Below are positions 1 to 7,697 of a stretch of DNA of 64,000 nucleotides, piece after piece. Both the position numbers and the translations under genes were made by a program. The notes beneath the pieces were generated by a model, which did no database searches, was not told where the DNA came from, and worked only from the letters and a program-made list of their open reading frames with translations. The stretch's first letter is position 1; the number at the start of each line of letters is the position of its first letter. The stretch covers positions 372,001 to 436,000 of the forward strand of contig JADJNS010000006.1 of NCBI GenBank assembly GCA_016714225.1, in the 5' to 3' direction. Origin of the DNA: Archangiaceae bacterium (lineage in GTDB: Bacteria; Myxococcota; Myxococcia; Myxococcales; Myxococcaceae).

Positions 1-4
1 GCGT

Positions 5-45
5 GCCACGAGTCAAGCGCAGAGACTTCTTCCCGGACTCGTGGC
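5..45. repeat. 10-bp inverted repeat at left window edge
   Basis: The sequence GCCACGAGTC at 5-14 is perfectly complementary to GACTCGTGGC at 36-45, with a 21-nt spacer. It could fold into a hairpin or be an operator. It lies next to the palindrome at 50-70 and beyond the end of the operon that finishes at 133, so it may belong to a minus-strand gene starting just left of the window. There is no U-tract, so a terminator is not well supported. Confidence 0.35.
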
Positions 46-49
46 CGGG

Positions 50-70
50 TTGTGAACCGCCGGTTCACGA
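50..70. promoter_or_regulatory. Palindromic operator candidate, GTGAACC-N3-GGTTCAC
   Basis: This is an inverted repeat with arms GTGAACC and GGTTCAC and a 3-nt spacer, flanked by TT on the left and GA on the right. A near copy with the same flanks (TTGTGAACC...GTTCACGA) occurs at 61316-61336, about 69 bp upstream of the metallopeptidase-like gene. The two copies also share bases beyond the palindrome. It is probably a binding site for the same unidentified repressor, serving here a minus-strand gene that starts left of the window. Confidence 0.4.
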
Positions 71-132
71 TTGAACTCGCAGATGACAAGCGCTGCGGAA
101 GCCCGTCGTGAGCTGGGTCAAGCGGCGCTCCG

Positions 133-1098
133 TCATTGCGGCACGACCCGGCGAAGCGCCGCCACCAGCGGGTGCCACAGCACTGAGCGCACGGTGCGGC
201 GGTGGTTCTGCGCGTCCGGCGGCAGCCCGAACTCGAGGTGCCGGCGCCGGCGGCCAGAGAGCTTGAGCGAGCCGGCGAGCCTGTCCCAGATCGCCAGCGC
301 CGAGCCGTAGTTGCCGTGGTGGAGACCCGGGTCGGTGCTGTGGTGGAGCTGGTGCTGGGCGGGGCTGAGGAGGAATCGCTCGAGCCAGGGCGGGTACGAG
401 AGCCAGACGTGGCTGTGCCGCAGGTTCGAGCCCAGCACGTTCCAGATGAACGACAGCGCGTAGACGCCGCCGATCTGCCAGGCCCCGACGCGGCCGGGGA
501 AGAGCCAGATGAAGAGCCCCGCCACGAGCGTGAGCGACCCCGCCGCTCCTGCGCGCATCACGACGCTCTCGATCGGGTGCGTGCGGTAGACGGTGAGCGG
601 CGTCAGCACCTCGGCCGAGTGGTGGACCTTGTGCAGCTCCCAGAGCGCGGGCACCCGATGCGCGAGCAGGTGAATGAAGTAGCGGCCGAAGTCTTCGGCG
701 CAGAAGGCGGCCACGCTGAACAAGACGGTCACCGCCGCGCGGGGCAGCGTGAACCAATCAGGCACCAGCCCGAGGTGGTGCCAGCCGAGGCGCGCGAGGC
801 CCACCGCGCCGGTCGTGACGGGGATCGCGAAGGGCGCGATGAGCAGCCCCTCGAGCACGGTGCGGAAGAGCATCAGACGCACGTCGAGCAGCGTCGACGG
901 GTGCAGCCAGATGCGCCGGGGGAAGAGGTACCGCACCAGCGACCACCGTCTGCGGTACCGGAAGAACCAGACCGCGGAGGCCAGAGCGACCGCGCCGAGC
1001 AGGAACGGGAGGTAGAGCCGCTTCACGGGGTTCACGAAGACGGCGAGCCGCTCGGCGAGCGAGCCGAACGACTGGAAGAGCGGGAGGTCGAGCTCCAT
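133..1098 (-). CDS. Membrane di-iron fatty acid hydroxylase / sterol desaturase family protein
   Basis: This 321-residue integral membrane protein has the three histidine boxes of the fatty acid hydroxylase/sterol desaturase superfamily: HLLAH (HX3H), HKVHH and HQLHH. In that family these bind two irons and activate O2 to hydroxylate or desaturate a lipid or alcohol. Four or more hydrophobic segments surround the boxes. The ATG overlaps the bcrD stop codon (ATGA), so the gene is translationally coupled as the last member of the benzoyl-CoA operon. An O2-dependent enzyme at the end of an operon for an O2-sensitive pathway is odd. The substrate cannot be read from the sequence. Confidence 0.85.
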   Translation of the reverse strand: MELDLPLFQSFGSLAERLAVFVNPVKRLYLPFLLGAVALASAVWFFRYRRRWSLVRYLFPRRIWLHPSTLLDVRLMLFRTVLEGLLIAPFAIPVTTGAVGLARLGWHHLGLVPDWFTLPRAAVTVLFSVAAFCAEDFGRYFIHLLAHRVPALWELHKVHHSAEVLTPLTVYRTHPIESVVMRAGAAGSLTLVAGLFIWLFPGRVGAWQIGGVYALSFIWNVLGSNLRHSHVWLSYPPWLERFLLSPAQHQLHHSTDPGLHHGNYGSALAIWDRLAGSLKLSGRRRRHLEFGLPPDAQNHRRTVRSVLWHPLVAALRRVVPQ

Positions 1099-1964
1099 CA
1101 CTGAGGCGCGCGGTCGAGGGCCGCCGCGGCCGCGCGCTCGTCCTGCCGGCGCCGCGAGAGCCGGTACTCGCCCCACAGCGCCGCGCCGATCGCGCCCGCG
1201 TAGACCGACGCCGGGTGGCTCACCACGGTCAGCGGCGCGCCCCCGTCGGCGCCGAGCGCCCGCTCGAGCGCCCCCTTGAGGCCTGTGTCCGCCGCCAGGC
1301 CGCCGGTCAGCACCACCGTGCCTTCTGCCGCGACGGCGCGCAGCAGCTTGCCGAGGCGAAGGGCGATCGAGTCGTGCACGCCGCGCAAGATCTCGCCTGC
1401 GGCGATGCCGCGGGACACCATGTTGATCACGTCGGTCTCCGAGAGCACCGCGCAGATGCCGCTGCACGGCTCGACACGCGAGGCGGCGAGCGACAGCGGC
1501 CCGATCTCCTCGGCGCGGATGCCCAGGTACCGGGCGATGTTCTCGAGGAACTGGCCGGTGCCCGCGGCGCACTGGCTCGTCATGCGCGAGCGCAGCACGC
1601 GGCTCTGGTCGTCGACGACGAAGACCCGGGCGTGGAGCGCTCCGGCGTCGACCGCCGCGCGGCAGCGCGAGTCGAGCCACGTCGCGCCGCGCGCGTGCGT
1701 CGTCATGCCGTAGAAGTGGCCGTCCTTGATGGTGAGCTCCTCGCCATCGCCGGTCGACGCCACGTAGCTCACCCGGTCGCGGGCGACGCCCGCCGCCGCC
1801 AGGGCCTGCTCGTACGCCAGCAGCGCCACCTGGCTCACGTCGCGGCGCAAGATTCGCTCGCGCCACCGCCCGGCGAGCTTCGGCAGCCCGTCGCCGTCGA
1901 ACGCCATCACTACTGCCTTCACGGCGCTGGTGCCGACGTCGATGCCGGCCGTGTGCTGGGTCAC
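1098..1964 (-). CDS. bcrD: Benzoyl-CoA reductase (class I, ATP-dependent), subunit D
   Basis: This 288-residue protein is one of the two ASKHA-fold ATPase subunits that drive electrons into the BcrB/BcrC active-site module for ATP-dependent dearomatisation of benzoyl-CoA. It shows the N-terminal phosphate loop GIDVGTSAVKAVV, the SQCAAGTGQF cysteine motif and EPCSGICAVL; these cysteines are expected to bridge a [4Fe-4S] cluster with BcrA. The GTG start at 1964 overlaps the bcrA stop (GTGA), which decides the start. The length matches known BcrD (about 280 residues). A 2-hydroxyacyl-CoA dehydratase activator is the alternative, but the operon context argues for BcrD. Confidence 0.9.
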   Translation of the reverse strand: MTQHTAGIDVGTSAVKAVVMAFDGDGLPKLAGRWRERILRRDVSQVALLAYEQALAAAGVARDRVSYVASTGDGEELTIKDGHFYGMTTHARGATWLDSRCRAAVDAGALHARVFVVDDQSRVLRSRMTSQCAAGTGQFLENIARYLGIRAEEIGPLSLAASRVEPCSGICAVLSETDVINMVSRGIAAGEILRGVHDSIALRLGKLLRAVAAEGTVVLTGGLAADTGLKGALERALGADGGAPLTVVSHPASVYAGAIGAALWGEYRLSRRRQDERAAAAALDRAPQ

Positions 1965-3325
1965 GGTACGCGCTCCACGTTTCCAGGCCGGGCCTTGGCC
2001 GCGCGCGGCTTCTCGAGCACTGGCGCCGCCTCGCCGCGCGAGCGACGCTCGGCGAACAGGGCGGCGCCGAGCGCACCGGTGAAGATGCTGCCGGGGTGGG
2101 TGTTGAGCGTCCGCTCGCCGTAGTGCTTCGTGACGAGCCCCTTCAGCTCCTGCACGACCGCCGCGTTCTTCGCGACGCCGCCGGTGAACGTGAGCTGCTC
2201 GGCCACGCCGCCCGAGCGGGCGAGCAGGCTCATCGCGCGGAGCACGATGGCGCGGTGGAGCCCGAGGAGGATGTTCTCGCGCTTCTCGCCCAGGCTCAGG
2301 CGCTCGCGCAGCTCGACGCCGGCGAACACCGTGCACGTCGACGAGATCTTCACGGGGCGGGTGGCCTCGAGCGCGAGGGGCCCGAGCTCGTGGATGCCGA
2401 GGTTCATCTCTTCTGCGATGTAGCCGAGGTAGCGGCCACAGCCCGCCGCGCACCGGTCGTTCATCTGGAAGTTCGTCACGACGCCGTGCTCGTCGATCTG
2501 AATCGCCTTCGTGTCCTGCCCGCCGATGTCGAGCACGGTGCGCGTCTGGGGAAAATACGCATGTGCGCCCAGCCCGTGGCAGAGGATCTCGGAGCGGATC
2601 TGTTCTTTGGGGAACGGCAGCCGCGCTCGGCCGTAGCCGGTGCCGACGACACAGCCGACCTCGATCGGCCGCTGCTCGAGCTCGCGCCGCGCCCGATCGA
2701 TGGCCTGCCGCGCTCCCGACCCGGCGCCCAGGCCCGAGAGCGCGCGATCGAGGAACCCATCGAAGCCGTCCCCGGTCTCTGCGTTCTCGACCTCGATGAT
2801 CGCCCGGTCCCACGCGCCCACCACCACCTCGTACGGCACCTCGCGGCGCCCGGCGGCGGCTTCGGCCTCGGCGAGGAAGCGCGCCCCGACCACGTCGCGA
2901 AAGAAGCGCGACCGATCGGTGGCGAGCGGCCCGAACACCGCCTCGGCCTCGCCGGTGATGCGCGTGAACAGGCGGTGCACGGCGTCTGCCGCCTGCTCGC
3001 CGCCGTCGGGCGCGGCGCGGGCCAGAGCTGCGCAGCGCGCCTCGAGCACCTCGAGCCGGTCGATCGAGGCGAGGATCCGCGCGGTGCGGCGCAGCGCTGT
3101 CGCCAGCTGGGCGGCCCCCGCGAAGCCCCCGTCGACGAGCGCCTGCTCGAGCCGTGACAGGCGCGCGTCGGACAGCGCCTCGGCCTTCGCGACCTGCGCG
3201 GCGACATCGTAGTTCGAGCGCGTGTTGGTGAGGCCCTGTCCCACGACCTTGCCGGCCGCGTCGATCAGCACGGCCTTCGAGGTCGTGGAGCCCAGGTCGA
3301 TGCCGAGGAAGTACTGGGGCGTCAT
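1961..3325 (-). CDS. bcrA: Benzoyl-CoA reductase (class I), subunit A
   Basis: This 454-residue ATPase subunit pairs with BcrD. It opens with GIDLGSTTSKAVLID, carries the cysteine motif NDRCAAGCGRYLGYIA and the second cluster cysteine in SSTCTVFAGVELRERL, followed by the conserved GEKRENILLGLH. It is longer than BcrD because of an insert of about 170 residues between the first phosphate loop and the second ATPase lobe, as in known BcrA/BadF. The ATG at 3325 overlaps the bcrB stop (ATGA). It acts in the cytoplasm with reduced ferredoxin as electron donor; no ferredoxin gene is next to it, unlike in Thauera. Confidence 0.92.
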   Translation of the reverse strand: MTPQYFLGIDLGSTTSKAVLIDAAGKVVGQGLTNTRSNYDVAAQVAKAEALSDARLSRLEQALVDGGFAGAAQLATALRRTARILASIDRLEVLEARCAALARAAPDGGEQAADAVHRLFTRITGEAEAVFGPLATDRSRFFRDVVGARFLAEAEAAAGRREVPYEVVVGAWDRAIIEVENAETGDGFDGFLDRALSGLGAGSGARQAIDRARRELEQRPIEVGCVVGTGYGRARLPFPKEQIRSEILCHGLGAHAYFPQTRTVLDIGGQDTKAIQIDEHGVVTNFQMNDRCAAGCGRYLGYIAEEMNLGIHELGPLALEATRPVKISSTCTVFAGVELRERLSLGEKRENILLGLHRAIVLRAMSLLARSGGVAEQLTFTGGVAKNAAVVQELKGLVTKHYGERTLNTHPGSIFTGALGAALFAERRSRGEAAPVLEKPRAAKARPGNVERVP

Positions 3326-4629
3326 CGTCGCTGCTCGAGCATCTGGAGGTAGCTCTCGATTCGGTTCTTGATGTTCGCGTGCCCGTAGTAGCGCGGGTCG
3401 ACGAGGTCGGACTCGATGAACGCGCCGGGCAGGCCGGTGCGCTGCTCGAGCTGCCTCAGCATCACCAGCTGGCCCGCCGAGAAGCTGTTGCAGCTCTTGA
3501 TGCTGTTGAAGACGAAGCCGTCGGCCTTGAAGTCGCGCACGTACTTCTCGAGCAGGTCGACGCGCGACGGCAGCGAGAGGTTCGTGTAGCAGCCGAGGCA
3601 GTAGTCGGCGAGCGACTCGAGGGGGTCGTCGGTCTGACCGTGGCGGAAGCCCTGGTCGTAGAGCCCGCCGACCTTGGCGTAGGTCGACGCGACGATCACC
3701 GCGCCCTCGTCGTGGAAGATGCGCCAGAAGTCGCGGAAGTGCGTCCAGTTCGGAGGGCCCTCGACCACGAGCCGGTGCTTCTCGCGCGTCAGCGTGCCGT
3801 CGGGGGTCACCGGCCCGAGCCCCTTCAGCACGCGGTCTTCGACCTCGGCCCTCAGCTCCCGGTAGTAGGCCACGGCGTCTTCAGTGCCGCGGAACGCCGA
3901 GAAGATGGGCCCGACGTAGTAGACGGCGCCGAAGTACGCGTCGATCGGCGACGGCCGCGCCTTGGCGCTGTCGAGGACCCAGACGAGGTTGTCCTCCGCT
4001 TCGCGCGAGCGGGCGAGCAGGGTCTGCAGCCGGCCCTCGTCGTATTTCTTCCCCGTCACCTTCTCGAGCTTGGGGATCACCTCGGCCTTCAGCTGGTCGA
4101 CGATGTAGCGGCGCGCCTCGGCCGTGGGCTGCCCGTCGGCGAGGTACGGCACATGCAGCATCGCCACCTCGCAGCCGTATTCGTGCTTGAGCAGCTCGAA
4201 CCACTTCATGAACGTGAAGCAGCCGGTGTAGCTGAGCAGCAGCAGGTTCGGCGGCGGCAGCACCTCGCCGGTCGGGCCGACGTTGCCCTTCGTCAGCATC
4301 CCGATGTCGCACTTCACGTAGGTGCAGACGTCTTCGTTGTGGCCGAGCCGCTCGGCCTCGCGGATGTAGCCGGCGGAGAGCTGCCGCATCGCCGACTGGA
4401 GCGCGTTGATCTCGGGGTACACGGGCAGCACGTCGAAGGCGTGCATCAGCTCGGTGAGGTTGCCGGGCACGAAGGTGTACGCGACGCGCTGCCCCGTCTG
4501 CGGCGCGAGCGACAAGGAGCGAAAGTGGCCGGCGATCATCTGCTTCTGCCGCTCCATGCTCGAGTCCTTCTGGGCGGCGGGCGGCGGCGCCTTCGTGACG
4601 GCTTCCGCCATGCTCTGGGGCTCGCTCAC
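3322..4629 (-). CDS. bcrB: Benzoyl-CoA reductase (class I), subunit B
   Basis: This protein of about 435 residues belongs to the 2-hydroxyglutaryl-CoA dehydratase D-component family and forms, with BcrC, the benzoyl-CoA-binding module of class I reductase. Conserved cysteines lie in CTYVKCDIGM, YTGCFTFMKW, YCLGCYTN and NSIKSCNSFSAGQ. The GTG at 4629 overlaps the bcrC stop (GTGA) and is preferred to the in-frame upstream codon at 4641, because every junction in this part of the operon uses such overlaps. An internal ATG at codon 7 is an alternative start. Confidence 0.9.
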   Translation of the reverse strand: MSEPQSMAEAVTKAPPPAAQKDSSMERQKQMIAGHFRSLSLAPQTGQRVAYTFVPGNLTELMHAFDVLPVYPEINALQSAMRQLSAGYIREAERLGHNEDVCTYVKCDIGMLTKGNVGPTGEVLPPPNLLLLSYTGCFTFMKWFELLKHEYGCEVAMLHVPYLADGQPTAEARRYIVDQLKAEVIPKLEKVTGKKYDEGRLQTLLARSREAEDNLVWVLDSAKARPSPIDAYFGAVYYVGPIFSAFRGTEDAVAYYRELRAEVEDRVLKGLGPVTPDGTLTREKHRLVVEGPPNWTHFRDFWRIFHDEGAVIVASTYAKVGGLYDQGFRHGQTDDPLESLADYCLGCYTNLSLPSRVDLLEKYVRDFKADGFVFNSIKSCNSFSAGQLVMLRQLEQRTGLPGAFIESDLVDPRYYGHANIKNRIESYLQMLEQRR

Positions 4630-5801
4630 GCGGCACCCCACAGCTTCAGCGAGTCGGAGAAGGTGCCCGCCTGCTCGCGGATGCCCTGGAACTGGCCGGT
4701 GTTCTCGGCGTACTTGAACGAGAAGAACGGCACCCCGGCCTCGGTGAGCGCCTTCTGCAGCGGCGGCTGATCGAGCAGCGCCGGGTCGCAGAAGCTCGGC
4801 GCGGCGAAGACGACGCCGTCGGCCCCGGCGCGTTTCACCCTCTTCACCAGCTGCGCCCCGCGCGGCTCGTCATGCTCGAAGCGCGTGGAGGCCCACGTGC
4901 TCTGCTCGAGATACGCGCGCACCAGCGCCTCGAGCGGGCGCTGCGAGGGGCCGACGTCACCCAAGAGCCAGCGCGCGCCGAGGTTCAGGTCGTCGTCGAC
5001 GACGTACGCTCCGCTGCGCTCGAGCGTGCGCAGCACTCCGAGCGGCGGCTGCTCGCAGAACGCCCCGATGAGCAGCAGGCGGATGCGATCTTCGCGCTTC
5101 TTGGGTCTCGCGCCGGCCGCGTCGACGAAGCTGCGCAGCAGCGCCGTGTGCTCCTGCACGTCGAGCAAGCCGCCGGCCCTCACCAGCAGGAACGCCTCGT
5201 CGATCGAGCACAGCCAGGGTGCCTCGCGGCGCAGCGCGTACAGCGTCTCGATCGCCCGCCGGTTGTCGTCGTAGAGCGCGATGCTCGCCTGGAGCCGGCC
5301 ATCGTCGGGCGCGAGGCCGCCGAGCCCGTGGAGCTCCTTCGCCAGCTGCTCGAGATCGTGCAGGTAGAACCTCCCGCCGGTCGACGCTTCGAACGCCTGG
5401 GGCAGGTCGAGGAAGCGGGAGTACTTCTTCGGGAAGAGCAGCTTCCAGATGCCCGAGAGGTTGCGGATGACGTCGCAGGTGCTGGGGAACACGAAGCCGT
5501 CGAGCAGGTCGAAGTCGCCGGTGAGGCCGAGCTCGACGGTCGAACGCGGCAGGTGGCAGATGTAGCTCTGGAAGCACGCGTCGCCCTTCACGATGTCGAC
5601 CTGGTCGCCGCCGCCCTGCAGCGCGACCGGGAGCGCGCCCGCTGAGTGGATCAGCTCGCGCGGCGCGTAGACGGGGAGGTGGCCGATCGCGAGCCGGCCC
5701 GGGTGCGCGCCCTTCCACGCGCGGACGGCGTCGAGCGCCGTGTCCGCGTAGAGGCGCTCGCAGCGCTCCAGCAGCGCGGCAGTCGTCGAGCCGGTGCTCA
5801 T
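4626..5801 (-). CDS. bcrC: Benzoyl-CoA reductase (class I), subunit C
   Basis: This 391-residue partner of BcrB is also of the 2-hydroxyglutaryl-CoA dehydratase D-component family; the length fits BcrC (about 385). Candidate cluster cysteines are in CFQSYICHLP, PSTCDVIRNL, IGAFCEQPP and APSFCDPALL. A glycine/aspartate pattern VQGGGDQ-like precedes the first cysteine. It starts at the ATG at 5801, two nucleotides after the dch stop, and its stop overlaps bcrB. Together BcrA-D reduce benzoyl-CoA to cyclohexa-1,5-diene-1-carbonyl-CoA using two ATP per electron pair. Confidence 0.9.
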   Translation of the reverse strand: MSTGSTTAALLERCERLYADTALDAVRAWKGAHPGRLAIGHLPVYAPRELIHSAGALPVALQGGGDQVDIVKGDACFQSYICHLPRSTVELGLTGDFDLLDGFVFPSTCDVIRNLSGIWKLLFPKKYSRFLDLPQAFEASTGGRFYLHDLEQLAKELHGLGGLAPDDGRLQASIALYDDNRRAIETLYALRREAPWLCSIDEAFLLVRAGGLLDVQEHTALLRSFVDAAGARPKKREDRIRLLLIGAFCEQPPLGVLRTLERSGAYVVDDDLNLGARWLLGDVGPSQRPLEALVRAYLEQSTWASTRFEHDEPRGAQLVKRVKRAGADGVVFAAPSFCDPALLDQPPLQKALTEAGVPFFSFKYAENTGQFQGIREQAGTFSDSLKLWGAA

Positions 5802-5803
5802 GG

Positions 5804-6568
5804 TCAGGTGCTCCACACAGGCTCGCGCCGCGCGAGGAAGGCCTCGATGCCCTCGACGGCGTCGGGCGTCTGCATCAGCTCGGCCACGTAGAGCCGCTCG
5901 AGCTCGGCGAGCCGGGCGAGCGCCGCGGGCACCCAGCCGCGGGCAGCGCGCACCGCGAAGCGCAGGCTCGCGCGCGACAGCGGAGCGAGGTGCGTCTTCG
6001 CCCAGTCGATCGCGGTCGCGGTGGGATCTTCGCCGTCGCCGCACACGACGTCGACCAGGCCCAGGTCGAGCGCCTCGGAGGGCGTGACGGTGCGTCCTGT
6101 GACCAGCAGCTCCTCGGCGGCGGTGTCGCCGACGCGGTGGGGCAGCAGCGCGCTCGCCGCCGGCGCGAAGACGCCGAGCTTGAGCTCGGGGGTGCCGAGC
6201 CTCGCGCTCGGGTGCACCCAGACGCGGCTGCAGGCGAGCACCAGCTCCAGGCCGCCGCCCAGGCACTTGCCGCGCACCGCGGCGAGCACGGGCACCTGCA
6301 GCGTCAGCAGCTGGGCGACGACCGCGTGCAGCGTCTTCAGCATGGCCGGGGCCTTCGGCACCCGGTGCTCCTCGACGCTGGCGCCGAAGGAGAAGTCCTT
6401 GCCGGCCCCCTCGAGCACCACGCAGCACAGCGCGGGGTCGGCGGCGGCCGCGGCGAGCGCTTCGTGAAGGGCGCGCGCGAGGCGCTCGTCGACGATGTTG
6501 CCCCTGCCGTTGTCGAGCGTCAGCCGCAGCGCCGCGCCGTCGAGCGCCGGTCGGGTCTGGAGCGTCAC
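5804..6568 (-). CDS. dch: Cyclohexa-1,5-diene-1-carbonyl-CoA hydratase
   Basis: This 254-residue enoyl-CoA hydratase/crotonase-fold enzyme hydrates the Bcr product to 6-hydroxycyclohex-1-ene-1-carbonyl-CoA. The first oxyanion-hole region is GAGKDFSFGASVEEH and the second AAVRGKCLGGGLELVLAC, followed by GTPELKLGVFAP. The GTG start at 6568 overlaps the oah stop (GTGA). The assignment to Dch rather than a general crotonase rests on the overall sequence pattern and on the position between oah and the bcr genes. Confidence 0.88.
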   Translation of the reverse strand: MTLQTRPALDGAALRLTLDNGRGNIVDERLARALHEALAAAAADPALCCVVLEGAGKDFSFGASVEEHRVPKAPAMLKTLHAVVAQLLTLQVPVLAAVRGKCLGGGLELVLACSRVWVHPSARLGTPELKLGVFAPAASALLPHRVGDTAAEELLVTGRTVTPSEALDLGLVDVVCGDGEDPTATAIDWAKTHLAPLSRASLRFAVRAARGWVPAALARLAELERLYVAELMQTPDAVEGIEAFLARREPVWST

Positions 6569-7671
6569 TTCAGGCTCCCGCCCTTCACGTCCGGCGGCGC
6601 GATGGCGTCGAGCATCGCGTCGTCCCACGTCTCGCCGGCCGCGAGGCGCTGGCGCAGCGTCACGAAGTCGACCTCGCGCTGCTTCTCGCCGCGGTGGAAG
6701 GCGCGGAAGCCCGCCTTCGCCTCGGTCATCATGTTGAGCGAGAGCCACGCGCGGTTCGTCTCCTTGTTCCTGTCCCACGCCTCGAGCTTCTTCTTGCGGA
6801 CGCTCTCGATCGTCTTGAGGGTGCAGTCGGGGAACGTCATCAGCAGGCTCGTGACGAGCCGGTCGACGGCCTCGTCGAGCAGCGTCAGATCGACCGTGCC
6901 GCGCTCGAGCAGCGCCTTGCCGGCCTTCAGCGCCTCGCCCGTCTTCGGCTCACCGTGAACGATGCGCCCGTATTCGTCGAGCCAGGTGTCGAGGTGCACC
7001 AGCGGGTTCCCGACGTATTTTCCGTCGATCTTGAGCGCTGGGGCGATGCCGGTGAGGAGCCCCAGGCGCTGGGCCTTGTGTGCGCTCCAGGTCTCGCAGA
7101 GGGTGCAGCTGGCCATGGCGAGCTCGACGCCGACGTACAGATCGAGGAAGTCGGTGGCGCCGCCGTCGGGCGCGCTGCCGTGCTTCGGGCCGGCCTGGCC
7201 GAAGCGGGCGAGGTCCTGCGCGACGGAGTAGTCGCAGGCCATGCCGAGCTCCTGGCCGCCGCCGACGCGCAGGCCGTTGACGCGGCAGATGACCGGCTTG
7301 TCACAGGTCAAGATGCCGCTCACCATGTCGTTGAAGAGCCGCATGTACTGCCGGTACTCGAGCGGCCGGCCGGCGTAGTACTCGCTGTACTCGCGGGTGT
7401 TGCCGCCGGCGCAGAACGCCCTCGTGCCGGCGCCGGTGAACACGACGGCCACCGCCGCGCGGTCCATCGACGCGCGGCGGAAGGCCAGGATCACCTCCTT
7501 GATCGTGTCGGTCGTGTAGCTGTTCAGCTCGCGCTCGTTGTCGAGGGTGATCCACACCTGGTGGAGCCCCTTCGCGGCTGCGCCCGCGGGCGTGCGCACC
7601 GGCTTGTGCTCGTAGCGGATGCGGCTGAAGTCGATTCTGGTCAGCTGGTGATCGTGCAGCTCGGCGGCCAT
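6565..7671 (-). CDS. oah: 6-oxocyclohex-1-ene-1-carbonyl-CoA hydratase (ring-opening hydrolase)
   Basis: This 368-residue crotonase-superfamily enzyme adds water to 6-oxocyclohex-1-enoyl-CoA and hydrolyses the ring to 3-hydroxypimelyl-CoA. It shows the family signatures DNERELNSYTTD, GTRAFCAGGNTREYSEYYAG, RVNGLRVGGGQELGMACDY and FGQAGPKHGSAPDGGATDFL, and has the long C-terminal extension typical of Oah compared with ordinary crotonases. The ATG at 7671 is preceded by a strong Shine-Dalgarno (AGAGGAG), one of the best in the operon. The had stop is 26 nt upstream. Confidence 0.95.
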   Translation of the reverse strand: MAAELHDHQLTRIDFSRIRYEHKPVRTPAGAAAKGLHQVWITLDNERELNSYTTDTIKEVILAFRRASMDRAAVAVVFTGAGTRAFCAGGNTREYSEYYAGRPLEYRQYMRLFNDMVSGILTCDKPVICRVNGLRVGGGQELGMACDYSVAQDLARFGQAGPKHGSAPDGGATDFLDLYVGVELAMASCTLCETWSAHKAQRLGLLTGIAPALKIDGKYVGNPLVHLDTWLDEYGRIVHGEPKTGEALKAGKALLERGTVDLTLLDEAVDRLVTSLLMTFPDCTLKTIESVRKKKLEAWDRNKETNRAWLSLNMMTEAKAGFRAFHRGEKQREVDFVTLRQRLAAGETWDDAMLDAIAPPDVKGGSLK

Positions 7672-7697
7672 GGCTTCTCCTCTTTCGGGTTCGCGTC

